Source: Ruminococcaceae bacterium UBA1320
GTDB taxonomy: Bacteria; Bacillota; Clostridia; Oscillospirales; Ethanoligenentaceae
NCBI GenBank assembly: GCA_002306975.1
Contig: DBTI01000134.1
Span: 7,639-13,352 of the forward strand
Reading direction: 5' to 3'
DNA length: 5,714 nt
Shown here piece after piece: positions 1-5,237 of this stretch (the first letter of the stretch is position 1; the number at the start of each line of letters is the position of its first letter). The notes under the pieces were generated by a model. The model did not search any database and was not told the DNA's origin. It saw only the letters and a program-made list of their open reading frames with translations. A program made the position numbers and the translations under genes.

Positions 1-119
1 AAAAGGCATATATTCAACCTTTTTCCTCGAATTTATTCTATATTTCTAATCGAGATAAGTATTAGCAATATCATGCAGAGGGTTCCGCCGATTTGTATAA
101 GTCAGACGGGGGTGCGGTT

Positions 120-848
120 TTGAGAAAATATCTGTTAAGCATTCTGTCCGCGGCGGTGCTTGCTTCTTTACTTTTAAGCAGCTGTGCGGGAGCCGGCTCT
201 TCGAAAGCTGGGAGCAGTTCCAGTTCATCGGTACTATCAAGTTCATCACAGACAGAATCCAGCAGCGATATTGCTTCTGCGGCATCAGCCTCCGTGGAAA
301 GCAGCTCGGCGATAACCGAATCTCACCCCAAAATGATGGAAGACGCTTTGAATTTGTCCGTCAAAGATACCCAGACAAAGTATGAGGGTATTGACATATG
401 CATCGGCAATCTGGTCTTTGACGACGCGAAAAAAGTTCCATCTGAAACACTGTTCACTTTCTTTTGCTATATAACTTCAGCAAGCGGTGAATACCCTGAC
501 GGCTATATTACCAAATGGTATAATAAAAAAACGCAAAAATATAATGTTCCGGTTTCCGATATAGACGCTGTTTTAAATAAATATTTTGACGGCGTAAAAT
601 TCGACGCGACTAAGATTCACGGATATAACGCCAAAACAAAGGCAGTCGAAAGCTTTATTGACGGCTTTGGCGGCGGCAGATTTGCCAAGCTTGTGAGCAG
701 AGATATAGTTTCTAAGGATACGCTGAAAATCAAAGTTGATTTTTACGATGACCAGTATAAAAAAGTGGAATTTTCAAAAACTTATACGATCAAATATACC
801 GATACAACTTATAAGTACCAGTCGATTAAAGAAGATAAATTTTACTGA
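120..848 (+). CDS. Ser-rich linker lipoprotein of unknown function
   Basis: A 242-residue protein probably exported and lipid-anchored on the outer face of the membrane. Residues 1-21 form a lipoprotein signal peptide (Arg2-Lys3, then a hydrophobic stretch) ending in the lipobox L-S-S-C with the acceptor Cys22. A low-complexity Ser/Ala-rich linker follows (about residues 25-65). The soluble domain (about 72-242) has alternating charged and aromatic strand-like segments and a Gly-rich patch, GFGGGR, at 182-187. I chose the TTG at 120 because a G-rich ribosome-binding-like run lies at 108-112 and because it gives a signal peptide of normal length. A TTG at 93 in the same frame would add nine residues (MYKSDGGAV) and has no ribosome binding site. 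The C-terminal domain resembles lipoproteins of unknown function common in clostridia, but I cannot name a family. The gene stands alone and ends at the hairpin at 912-945. Confidence 0.85.
   Translation: MRKYLLSILSAAVLASLLLSSCAGAGSSKAGSSSSSSVLSSSSQTESSSDIASAASASVESSSAITESHPKMMEDALNLSVKDTQTKYEGIDICIGNLVFDDAKKVPSETLFTFFCYITSASGEYPDGYITKWYNKKTQKYNVPVSDIDAVLNKYFDGVKFDATKIHGYNAKTKAVESFIDGFGGGRFAKLVSRDIVSKDTLKIKVDFYDDQYKKVEFSKTYTIKYTDTTYKYQSIKEDKFY
183..185 (+). other. Lipobox cysteine codon (lipidation site)
   Basis: The TGT codon for Cys22 follows Leu-Ser-Ser at the end of the hydrophobic signal. In this class of protein the Cys is modified by Lgt and becomes residue +1 after signal peptidase II cleavage, leaving a mature protein of about 221 residues. 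Confidence 0.8.
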
Positions 849-911
849 TCGATAATCTTATAGTAAATTTTAGAAAATATAATTGTTCTGGGCAACAAGC
901 ATACTGCAATG

Positions 912-945
912 AAAAGCTGGGCGTTTATTCCCGGCTTTTTATTTT
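912..945 (+). terminator. Rho-independent terminator of the lipoprotein gene
   Basis: A 10-bp stem pairs 912-921 (AAAAGCTGGG) with 930-939 (CCCGGCTTTT). It has one G-U wobble and an 8-base loop, and is followed by a T-rich tail. It sits 63 bases after the lipoprotein stop codon and separates that gene from the next plus-strand gene. The rest of 849-1030 is AT-rich leader. A possible but weak promoter there is TTGAGG at 969-974 with TTATTC 17 bases later. Confidence 0.8.
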
Positions 946-1030
946 TATTATTTTAATAACACAAAGATTTGAGGAAATAATAATTTCGATATTATTCTGT
1001 TTTTTAAACTTGAATGGAGAGTGAACAATT

Positions 1031-1489
1031 ATGATGAAATATATATTTCCTCCGACAACACAACGGGTTGCTTTTCATACGAACAGCGCCCAAAACGCTC
1101 AGATAAGAGACCACACAATTCGCTGCCTTAATACCTTTAAAGACTGTGACGAGCATATATTGTCAGAAAAAATCTGCAAACTCAATCATGAATGGGATGT
1201 CGAAAGATATCTTGAAACAGGCGCAGCGTCATTAGTATTAGTTGCTTCTATTTCCGGTTTCTTAAAAACCTGGTGCTGCTGCTTTTTGGCAACAGGTGCG
1301 GTCGGCACATTTCTTCTTCAACACGCCTTGCAGGGCTGGTGCCCCCCTGTGCCGATCATCAGAGAGCTGGGGGTTCGAACCGCGGAAGAAATAAGCAATG
1401 AAAAAACAGTGTTAAAACTGCTGCGCGGAGATTTTTCAACGGATACCGGGGATGTTTCAGAATTGCTTGCGATGGCGGAAAAACAATAA
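1031..1489 (+). CDS. YgaP/DUF2892-like membrane protein
   Basis: A 152-residue protein with a soluble N-terminal region, two adjacent hydrophobic segments (about 62-78 and 81-100) and a short cytosolic tail. Visible motifs are EWDVER at 54-59 just before the first membrane segment, QHALQGWCPPVPIIRELG at 97-114 after the second, and EISNEKTVLKLLRGDF at 120-135. I recognise this series as that of the longer DUF2892/YgaP-type proteins, in which WCPP and LKxLRGDF are hallmarks. Function is unknown. In E. coli YgaP the membrane part is attached to a rhodanese domain, which is absent here. The Cys run at 82-84 lies inside the second membrane segment. GGAGA at 1016-1020 supports the ATG at 1031; the next ATG (1034) is possible. 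The gene appears monocistronic and ends before a large hairpin. To my knowledge this longer form is better known from proteobacteria and Bacteroidetes, so transfer is possible but unproven. Confidence 0.82.
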   Translation: MMKYIFPPTTQRVAFHTNSAQNAQIRDHTIRCLNTFKDCDEHILSEKICKLNHEWDVERYLETGAASLVLVASISGFLKTWCCCFLATGAVGTFLLQHALQGWCPPVPIIRELGVRTAEEISNEKTVLKLLRGDFSTDTGDVSELLAMAEKQ

Positions 1490-1512
1490 TAAATACAACG
1501 GCAATACAAAAA

Positions 1513-1563
1513 GGCAGTTTCAAATCTTCGGGCAGAATTTTGCCCGCCGGTTTTGAAACTGCC
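1513..1563. terminator. Two-tier bidirectional terminator between convergent genes
   Basis: A perfect 12-bp stem pairs GGCAGTTTCAAA (1513-1524) with TTTGAAACTGCC (1552-1563). Inside it is a second perfect 6-bp hairpin, CGGGCA (1529-1534) with TGCCCG (1541-1546). On the minus strand the outer stem is followed at once by a five-T run (complement of 1508-1512), so it should terminate the acyltransferase transcript well. On the plus strand the tail (CTTGTTT) is weaker. It lies between the two convergent stop codons. Confidence 0.85.
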
Positions 1564-1568
1564 CTTGT

Positions 1569-2855
1569 TTATATTCGTGCGTTTGCCTGACCCAGTAACA
1601 GCGCATAGATACACTTTAAAAAATCTTCTATTTGTTCTTTGTCCTGCTGTGTTCCGTGCAGGTTACAGCTCATTGTTAATCTGTTTTTGAAGGATGTTAC
1701 CGCAATCTGGAAGTATGGCACATGTTTTATCGCGCTTGTTATAAACGCGTCGGTTATTTCAAGGTTTGCAAATCGAAATTTTTCGTCATCGATGATCCCG
1801 ATATTGGTATAAGAAAGCACGGGAATCGTAAAAACCTTATCGAACTTTGCTTGGAGCAGTGAAAAAGGCAGAAATTTAAACGCCGCCTCGAGCATTATTA
1901 TCGATTTCAGGCAACTGTCACTTTGCTTTTGCCGCTTCATCTGCTCAGAAACAAGCTTCAGCGTTTCTTCAAAGGCACTGCCTTCTTTTACTTCAACATT
2001 ACAGATAAAGTTGCTGACCAGGTTACAAAAGGTGTGCTTATTATTCTGCGGCAGATATTTTCTTAAATCAACCGGACAGGGTATGACAATTTGCCGTTCC
2101 CCTGTTTTTTCTGAAAGAATACGCGCATATGCCGCAAGGATGGCATCGTTTAAAGTTGCTCCCCTGCTTTTCGCATATGCTTTTATTTTATTTAAATCTT
2201 CACTGTTAATCTCAAGGGTTTCAAAAAATGGGTTGCTTTCATCGCCATTCAAGCGGTATATCGCCTGCTTTTTTTGAAAAGAAAGGTCATATTTAGAAAA
2301 CAGTATGCCTAACTTTTCAAAAAAGCTGAATTTCGAGAAAAGCTGCCCTGTGCCGCGTGAATAATAAGTCAAATCTATTTCTGCCTTGTTTTCTGTTTTA
2401 ATATTGGTATAAAGCTTGCTTAACAGGTACAAATACTGCTTGAATCCCACGCCGTCGCACACCATGTGGTTCATCAAAACGCAGAGCGTATCTTTTTCTT
2501 TGTATCTTACTATAAATATTTTGAGCTGCGGCTCTTTTGTAATATCAATCGTTGAGGCAAGCAGTGTTTTCGGAAGACTTTTGTCACCCTCACCAGCTTT
2601 AACCACTTTAACAATATTTTCACCGGTAAAGCTTTGATTTTTCCAACGCGGACGCCCAGATCTCATCGTATAGCAGCAGCCGATTACCGGAATGGCTTTT
2701 TCAGATAAGGTAACGGCATTTTTAAGGGCAGCCTCATCAAGCTGCCCGGAAAAATGAAAAAGCCCGTGGATTATCGGGTCATTAACTTTTCTATAAAAAT
2801 ATTGCAGAATGTCAAAGGATTCAACTTTTAATTTGTCTTTTTTAGAACTGCTCAT
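1569..2855 (-). CDS. Stand-alone condensation-domain protein, acyltransferase-like
   Basis: A 428-residue protein of the condensation/chloramphenicol-acetyltransferase-like superfamily, which transfers acyl groups from a thioester to an amine or alcohol. The active-site motif HHxxxDG appears as NHMVCDG at 129-135. His130, the catalytic base, and Asp134-Gly135 are kept, while the first His is Asn, as in many O-acyltransferase relatives. Other family features are GATLNDAILAAYA at 232-244, the PVDLRKYLP segment at 261-269, and SYTNIG at 348-353 in the C-terminal half. The length (about 430) matches a single condensation domain. There is no adenylation, carrier or thioesterase domain in the gene or beside it, so a nonribosomal peptide line is not supported here. 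The substrate is unknown; alcohol acetylation or lipid/wax-type acylation are possibilities by homology only. The ATG at 2855 has GGAG at 2867-2864, eight bases upstream. The VTT gene lies upstream on the same strand across a 131-base gap that contains a repeat copy. Confidence 0.85.
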   Translation of the reverse strand: MSSSKKDKLKVESFDILQYFYRKVNDPIIHGLFHFSGQLDEAALKNAVTLSEKAIPVIGCCYTMRSGRPRWKNQSFTGENIVKVVKAGEGDKSLPKTLLASTIDITKEPQLKIFIVRYKEKDTLCVLMNHMVCDGVGFKQYLYLLSKLYTNIKTENKAEIDLTYYSRGTGQLFSKFSFFEKLGILFSKYDLSFQKKQAIYRLNGDESNPFFETLEINSEDLNKIKAYAKSRGATLNDAILAAYARILSEKTGERQIVIPCPVDLRKYLPQNNKHTFCNLVSNFICNVEVKEGSAFEETLKLVSEQMKRQKQSDSCLKSIIMLEAAFKFLPFSLLQAKFDKVFTIPVLSYTNIGIIDDEKFRFANLEITDAFITSAIKHVPYFQIAVTSFKNRLTMSCNLHGTQQDKEQIEDFLKCIYALLLGQANARI

Positions 2856-2906
2856 ATAAATTTCTCCAGTATTGTTTTTTTAGGAAACGTATCGAAATTG
2901 TAATTT

Positions 2907-2951
2907 TAAACAAGAAACTTATTCGGCTTTAATTTTGTAATTGCTATAATT
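2907..2951 (-). repeat. Dispersed intergenic repeat, copy A
   Basis: Read on the minus strand, this 45-base segment aligns without gaps to copy B at 3701-3745, with 37 of 45 identical bases by hand. Its 33-base core (2912-2944) matches the core of copy C (3866-3898) at 30 of 33. The shared core begins GCAATTACAAAATTAAAG and continues with an AT-rich end. It lies 52 bases upstream of the acyltransferase start and 36 bases beyond the VTT stop. Read on the plus strand it ends in TGCTATAAT (2942-2950), an extended -10 box pointing into the VTT gene antisense. Confidence 0.8.
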
Positions 2952-2986
2952 ATATGATAAATCTATCACTTATTTACAGAATAATT

Positions 2987-3667
2987 CTATCTGCCAAGGT
3001 TTCTGCAATAATTCATAACTCTGTCGCCATAACGAATCCCCAAAAGCCCGATTATTGCTGCCACCACAAATATGGTTATGGTAACCGCCCACTGCCCCTG
3101 CATCATTGATTCACCCGCCATGGCGGAAACAAGCGTTGCCGGTGCCCGCGCAATGAGCGTTATGATTAAAAACTTAGGAAGGCTTATCCCGCTGACTCCA
3201 GAAATGTATGTCAGCATATCCTTTGGCGTTCCGGGGATTAAAAACAGAACAAACGCTACGGTTTCTATCTTTTTTGAATCCTGCAAAAAGGCAAGATTAT
3301 CAATTTTCTCTTTTCCGAAAAATTTATATAAAAGCGGTTTTCCAAACCTTCTTGAAATAGTAAACACAAGAGAAGTCGCCACAGCACAGCCGACAAGACA
3401 AATTAAAGCTCCTCCCCATGTTCCGTAAAGCATGCCTGAGATAACCTCCACAGGACCGCCGGGGATAAACGCGATTACAATCTGCACGATCTGCAAACCG
3501 AAAAGCACTAAAACTCCCCATACCCCCAAAGCTGATATCCATGCTTTAAACTGAGCCTGATATACCGGATCAGAGAGTTCTTTCATAAAGGGCCAAAGTA
3601 AAGCGGTTGCCGCCGCGACAAGGGCGATAACGATCACTCCGATGATCACCTTTGTTCCTGTTTTCAA
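2987..3667 (-). CDS. TVP38/TMEM64 (VTT domain) integral membrane protein
   Basis: A 226-residue protein of the SNARE-associated/VTT family, related to DedA. Members are thought to move lipids or lipid carriers across the membrane; the substrate here is unknown. It starts with a membrane segment (about 5-26), followed by a linker and a second segment (48-68). The first family motif is FIPGGPVEVISGMLYG at 67-82, with Glu74, and the second is FLIPGTPKDMLTYISG at 142-157, with the Pro-Lys-Asp signature at 148-150. Further membrane segments are at about 84-104, 165-185 and 192-211, and Arg174 lies within a predicted segment. The start is TTG at 3667-3665, chosen because GAGGTGAT lies just upstream with about five bases of spacing; the hydrophobic N-terminus also fits. 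The gene is bracketed by inverted repeat copies A and B, and copy B supplies its likely promoter. Confidence 0.9.
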   Translation of the reverse strand: MKTGTKVIIGVIVIALVAAATALLWPFMKELSDPVYQAQFKAWISALGVWGVLVLFGLQIVQIVIAFIPGGPVEVISGMLYGTWGGALICLVGCAVATSLVFTISRRFGKPLLYKFFGKEKIDNLAFLQDSKKIETVAFVLFLIPGTPKDMLTYISGVSGISLPKFLIITLIARAPATLVSAMAGESMMQGQWAVTITIFVVAAIIGLLGIRYGDRVMNYCRNLGR

Positions 3668-3670
3668 TAA

Positions 3671-3679
3671 ATCACCTCA
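3671..3679 (-). promoter_or_regulatory. Strong ribosome binding site deciding the TTG start of the VTT gene
   Basis: On the minus strand this reads GAGGTGATT, nearly perfect complementarity to the 3' end of 16S rRNA. It lies directly before TTTA and the TTG at 3667. It is the best site in the gap and supports a non-ATG start. Confidence 0.75.
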
Positions 3680-3700
3680 TCCTGAAAGTCACTCACGGTC

Positions 3701-3745
3701 AATTATAGCATTTACAAATTTAAAGTGGAATAGTTTTGCTGTTTA
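3701..3745 (+). repeat. Dispersed intergenic repeat, copy B
   Basis: This 45-base segment matches copy A (minus strand, 2907-2951) at 37 of 45 positions and the core of copy C at 28 of 33. It lies just upstream of the VTT gene in the opposite orientation to copy A, so the two form diverged inverted repeats around that gene. The copy begins AATTATAGCA, whose complement is the extended -10 box of the VTT gene. Confidence 0.8.
3702..3710 (-). promoter_or_regulatory. Extended -10 promoter element for the VTT gene, inside repeat copy B
   Basis: On the minus strand this reads TGCTATAAT, a perfect -10 hexamer with the TGn extension. Transcription would begin near 3695, giving a leader of about 28 bases containing the GAGGTGAT site. 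No convincing -35 hexamer is seen 16-18 bases upstream (TTCCAC or ATTCCA), which fits an extended -10 promoter. Confidence 0.55.
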
Positions 3746-3751
3746 TTAAAA

Positions 3752-3815
3752 ATATTCATAAGTATACCATTTTTATGTTGCATTATCTGTACCTGTATGG
3801 TATACTTATGAATAT
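3752..3815. repeat. Perfect 19-bp inverted repeat with 26-base spacer
   Basis: The left arm ATATTCATAAGTATACCAT (3752-3770) is exactly complementary to the right arm (3797-3815). The spacer is 3771-3796. Each arm contains GTATAC, itself palindromic. No T-run follows the right arm, so it does not look like a plus-strand terminator. It lies between repeat copies B and C, upstream of both the VTT and hemerythrin genes. It could be a paired operator, the hairpin of a small mobile element, or a structured leader. The bases between it and copy C (3816-3865) hold nothing I can name. Confidence 0.85.
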
Positions 3816-3865
3816 AGCAAGTGCCAAATGTTAACTTCGGAGGGTAATTTAAACTCGGAGCTATC

Positions 3866-3898
3866 GCAATTACAAAATTAAAGCGGAATAATTTTGTT
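3866..3898 (+). repeat. Dispersed intergenic repeat, copy C (core)
   Basis: This 33-base segment matches the core of copy A at 30 of 33 and copy B at 28 of 33. It is in the same orientation as copy B, 158 bases further on, and 74 bases upstream of the hemerythrin start. Similarity fades outside the core, and the -10-like part is degraded (TGCGATAGC on the minus strand). The copy also contains an internal 9-bp inverted repeat (ACAAAATTA with TAATTTTGT) around AAGCGGAA, which is imperfect in the other copies. Confidence 0.78.
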
Positions 3899-3972
3899 AT
3901 CTCCCGTTTTTATTTGAAATTGCAATAATCAAAAATAAAAAAATACATATTAATGAAGGGCGGTCGTTTATT

Positions 3973-4380
3973 ATGGCAGTACAATGGACAAAAGATTTAT
4001 CGGTTGGAGTAGCGTTTATTGACGAACAGCATCAAACCTGGTTTAAAAAGGCAAACGACCTTTTTGAGGCAGGTATGAAGGGCAAAGCAAGGGATAATAT
4101 TTTTCAGATGCTTGAATTTTTAGATGACTATACTAAAACACATTTTGGCGATGAAGAAAAATATATGCTGCAAATACATTATCCTGAATACGGAATTCAG
4201 AAAAGTCTTCATACAGGGTTTATCAATGAGCTTGCGAAACTGAAAAAAGAATTTGAACAATCCGGCGGAAATGTCGTAGTTATCATCAACGCCAATCAGA
4301 TGGTAGTGGACTGGCTGGTTAAGCATATTACCGTACAAGACAAGAAAATCGGTGAGTATGTAAAGCGGCTTGGCAAATAA
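3973..4380 (+). CDS. Bacteriohemerythrin, non-heme diiron O2-binding protein
   Basis: A 135-residue single-domain hemerythrin, the usual length. It should form a four-helix bundle holding two irons that bind O2 reversibly, in the cytoplasm (no signal peptide). Family ligands seen are His20 (DEQH), His57 and Glu61 (THFGDEE), His80, His118 (WLVKHI) and Asp123. The ligand normally given by the first His of HKxxH is Gln76 (QKSLH) here; the codon is clearly CAG. I recall similar QKxxH forms in some clostridial hemerythrins, so this may be a subfamily trait. The N-terminal QWTKDLSVGV segment is typical. In anaerobes such proteins are proposed to sense or scavenge oxygen. The ATG is preceded by GAAGGGCGG (3955-3963), with a slightly long spacing of 9-12 bases. 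The gene is monocistronic and converges on the XRE gene. The leader carries repeat copy C. Confidence 0.92.
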   Translation: MAVQWTKDLSVGVAFIDEQHQTWFKKANDLFEAGMKGKARDNIFQMLEFLDDYTKTHFGDEEKYMLQIHYPEYGIQKSLHTGFINELAKLKKEFEQSGGNVVVIINANQMVVDWLVKHITVQDKKIGEYVKRLGK

Positions 4381-4415
4381 AACGATATAAAACGTTTTCG
4401 GGTTTCAGATAATTT

Positions 4416-4443
4416 AAGCCGGCGCTCACGCGTCGGCTTTCGT
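4416..4443. terminator. Bidirectional terminator between hemerythrin and XRE genes
   Basis: A 10-bp stem pairs AAGCCGGCGC (4416-4425) with GCGTCGGCTT (4430-4439). It has one G-U wobble and a 4-base loop (TCAC). On the plus strand it is followed by TCGTTTATTT, a moderate T-rich tail; on the minus strand by AAATTATC, a poor one. It is placed between two convergent stop codons. Confidence 0.75.
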
Positions 4444-4770
4444 TTATTTATTTACCGCCATGATAAAGGTTTTGAGCAAATCCTCCGCATACGGCAGATA
4501 TTTGGGGTCAAGATTAGACAGTTGTTCTGTAATCTGCGCTATGTCGTTTTTTTCTTCTCTGCCTAAAATAATATAATCGGCAGAGGTGCTTAACCCCGTG
4601 CATATTCTATAGAGTGTGAATGACGACATACCTCTTCTGCCAAGTTCAATTTCTGCAAGAAACTGAGAAGATATATCGATGCATTCAGCAAATTTTTCAC
4701 GTGAAAGCCCTAACGTTTCTCTTTTCTCACGAATGCGGGAACCAATCTGTGTATTTAAATCTTTTTTCAT
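4444..4770 (-). CDS. XRE-family helix-turn-helix transcriptional regulator
   Basis: A 108-residue DNA-binding protein. The N-terminal part (about 8-65) is a Cro/C1-type helix-turn-helix: IGSRIREKRETLGLSREKFAE, with the second helix at 23-31 and the recognition helix SSQFLAEIELG at 34-44, followed by a conserved scaffold to about 70. The C-terminal helical tail (78-106) is probably a dimerisation segment. There is no peptidase or ligand domain. The ATG at 4770 is preceded on its strand by GGGGTGA with about 6 bases of spacing. It is divergent from the small gene at 4895, across 124 bases that contain a palindrome. Acting on itself and on the small gene is the natural inference; regulation of distant genes is equally possible. 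A minus-strand TATAAT at 4791-4796 could be its -10, with a poor -35. Confidence 0.88.
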   Translation of the reverse strand: MKKDLNTQIGSRIREKRETLGLSREKFAECIDISSQFLAEIELGRRGMSSFTLYRICTGLSTSADYIILGREEKNDIAQITEQLSNLDPKYLPYAEDLLKTFIMAVNK

Positions 4771-4824
4771 TCAAGTCACCCCATAGTAATATTATATTTT
4801 ATGCTATCAGTAATAAAAAATGGT

Positions 4825-4854
4825 CTATGGACATTGATTTATAATGTCTAATAG
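4825..4854. promoter_or_regulatory. Palindromic operator candidate between XRE gene and small gene
   Basis: CTATGGACATT (4825-4835) and AATGTCTAATAG (4843-4854) form an inverted repeat. The perfect core is GACATT-N7-AATGTC, and the outer part matches with one gap and one mismatch. It overlaps the -35 box and spacer of the plus-strand promoter. A dimeric XRE repressor typically binds such a site, so it is a plausible target of the divergent regulator. Confidence 0.5.
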
Positions 4855-4862
4855 CCTATAAT
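4834..4862 (+). promoter_or_regulatory. Sigma-A type promoter of the small gene
   Basis: TTGATT at 4834-4839 and a perfect TATAAT at 4857-4862 are separated by exactly 17 bases. Transcription would start near 4869, giving a leader of about 26 bases that includes the GAGGTG ribosome binding site at 4882-4887. This is the best-formed promoter in the window. Confidence 0.7.
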
Positions 4863-4894
4863 GTTAAGTATTATATGCTTCGAGGTGTGTTTTG

Positions 4895-5104
4895 ATGCGA
4901 GATTTTGATGAGTGCCTAAGCAGTTATCTGGAAACCTATGAAGCGGATGAAATGTTTGACAGTTTCTTCTCTGCCATTCGGAAAGCGTATATCGCAGGGT
5001 ACAAGGCTGCCGGCGGCGAAATTCCAAAAGAGCAGCCGATATACGAACTTGTTAAATACCGCAATGCGGCAAATGATAAGGAAAACTCAAGCCCGAAAAA
5101 GTGA
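4895..5104 (+). CDS. Small acidic protein of unknown function, divergent from XRE regulator
   Basis: A 69-residue protein that I do not recognise. It is rich in acidic residues in the first half (DFDECLSSYLETYEADEMFDS) and predicted mostly helical. A central segment AIRKAYIAGYKAAGGEIP (28-44) resembles a helix seen in small phage- or plasmid-associated proteins, but this is a weak impression. The tail (57-69) is polar and probably disordered. There is no signal peptide or membrane segment. The ATG at 4895 is preferred: GAGGTG at 4882-4887 is seven bases away, whereas the adjoining in-frame TTG at 4892 is too close. It has its own good promoter overlapped by a palindrome, and ends before a strong hairpin, so it looks like a real, regulated single gene. 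It could be an effector or antagonist of the neighbouring regulator. Confidence 0.7.
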   Translation: MRDFDECLSSYLETYEADEMFDSFFSAIRKAYIAGYKAAGGEIPKEQPIYELVKYRNAANDKENSSPKK

Positions 5105-5157
5105 CGGTCGTGTCGGTGTAAAAATTATAAAAGACAGCATTAAACTTATACCCTTTA

Positions 5158-5212
5158 CTACATAAAAAAGAATTACAGCGAGCCGAAATGACCCGCTGTA
5201 ATTTTTATGTAG
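5158..5212. terminator. Long bidirectional terminator between small gene and hydrolase
   Basis: CTACATAAAA and ATTACAGCG in the left arm pair with CGCTGTAAT and TTTTATGTAG in the right arm (5194-5212), with a four-base bulge and a 13-base loop. T-runs are present on both strands (5202-5206 on plus; complement of 5164-5169 on minus). It serves the convergent small gene and hydrolase gene. Nothing else is recognised in 5105-5157. Confidence 0.82.
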
Positions 5213-5237
5213 TTAACGCTGCCGCTTTATAAATCTT

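Noticed and set aside
207..309. Ser-rich low-complexity stretch considered as a tandem repeat
   Set aside because: There is no regular DNA period; it is simply a Ser/Ala linker typical of lipoproteins.
981..996. AATAAT/ATTATT symmetry before the DUF2892-like gene, considered as a Fur/PerR-type box
   Set aside because: The spacing and sequence do not fit the 7-1-7 or PerR consensus; expected by chance in AT-rich DNA.
1318..1614. A 98-codon open frame on the minus strand
   Set aside because: It overlaps the ends of the DUF2892-like and acyltransferase genes and runs through the terminator hairpin; the composition is not protein-like.
2955..2968. Short palindrome TGATAAATCTATCA
   Set aside because: Only 5-bp arms in AT-rich DNA just after the VTT stop, with no T-tail; too weak to call an operator or terminator.
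3072..3428. A 118-codon open frame on the plus strand
   Set aside because: It is wholly antisense to the well-supported VTT gene, with no ribosome binding site or recognisable protein. The plus-facing -10 in copy A would transcribe across it, but that alone does not make it coding.
3828..3881. A 17-residue open frame (MLTSEGNLNSELSQLQN) before the hemerythrin gene
   Set aside because: There is no ribosome binding site upstream and it runs into repeat copy C; not supportable as a leader peptide.
4938..5165. A 75-codon plus-strand frame overlapping the small gene
   Set aside because: It starts inside the small gene in another frame, has no ribosome binding site and ends within the terminator. 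The 4895 frame has promoter and ribosome binding site support.
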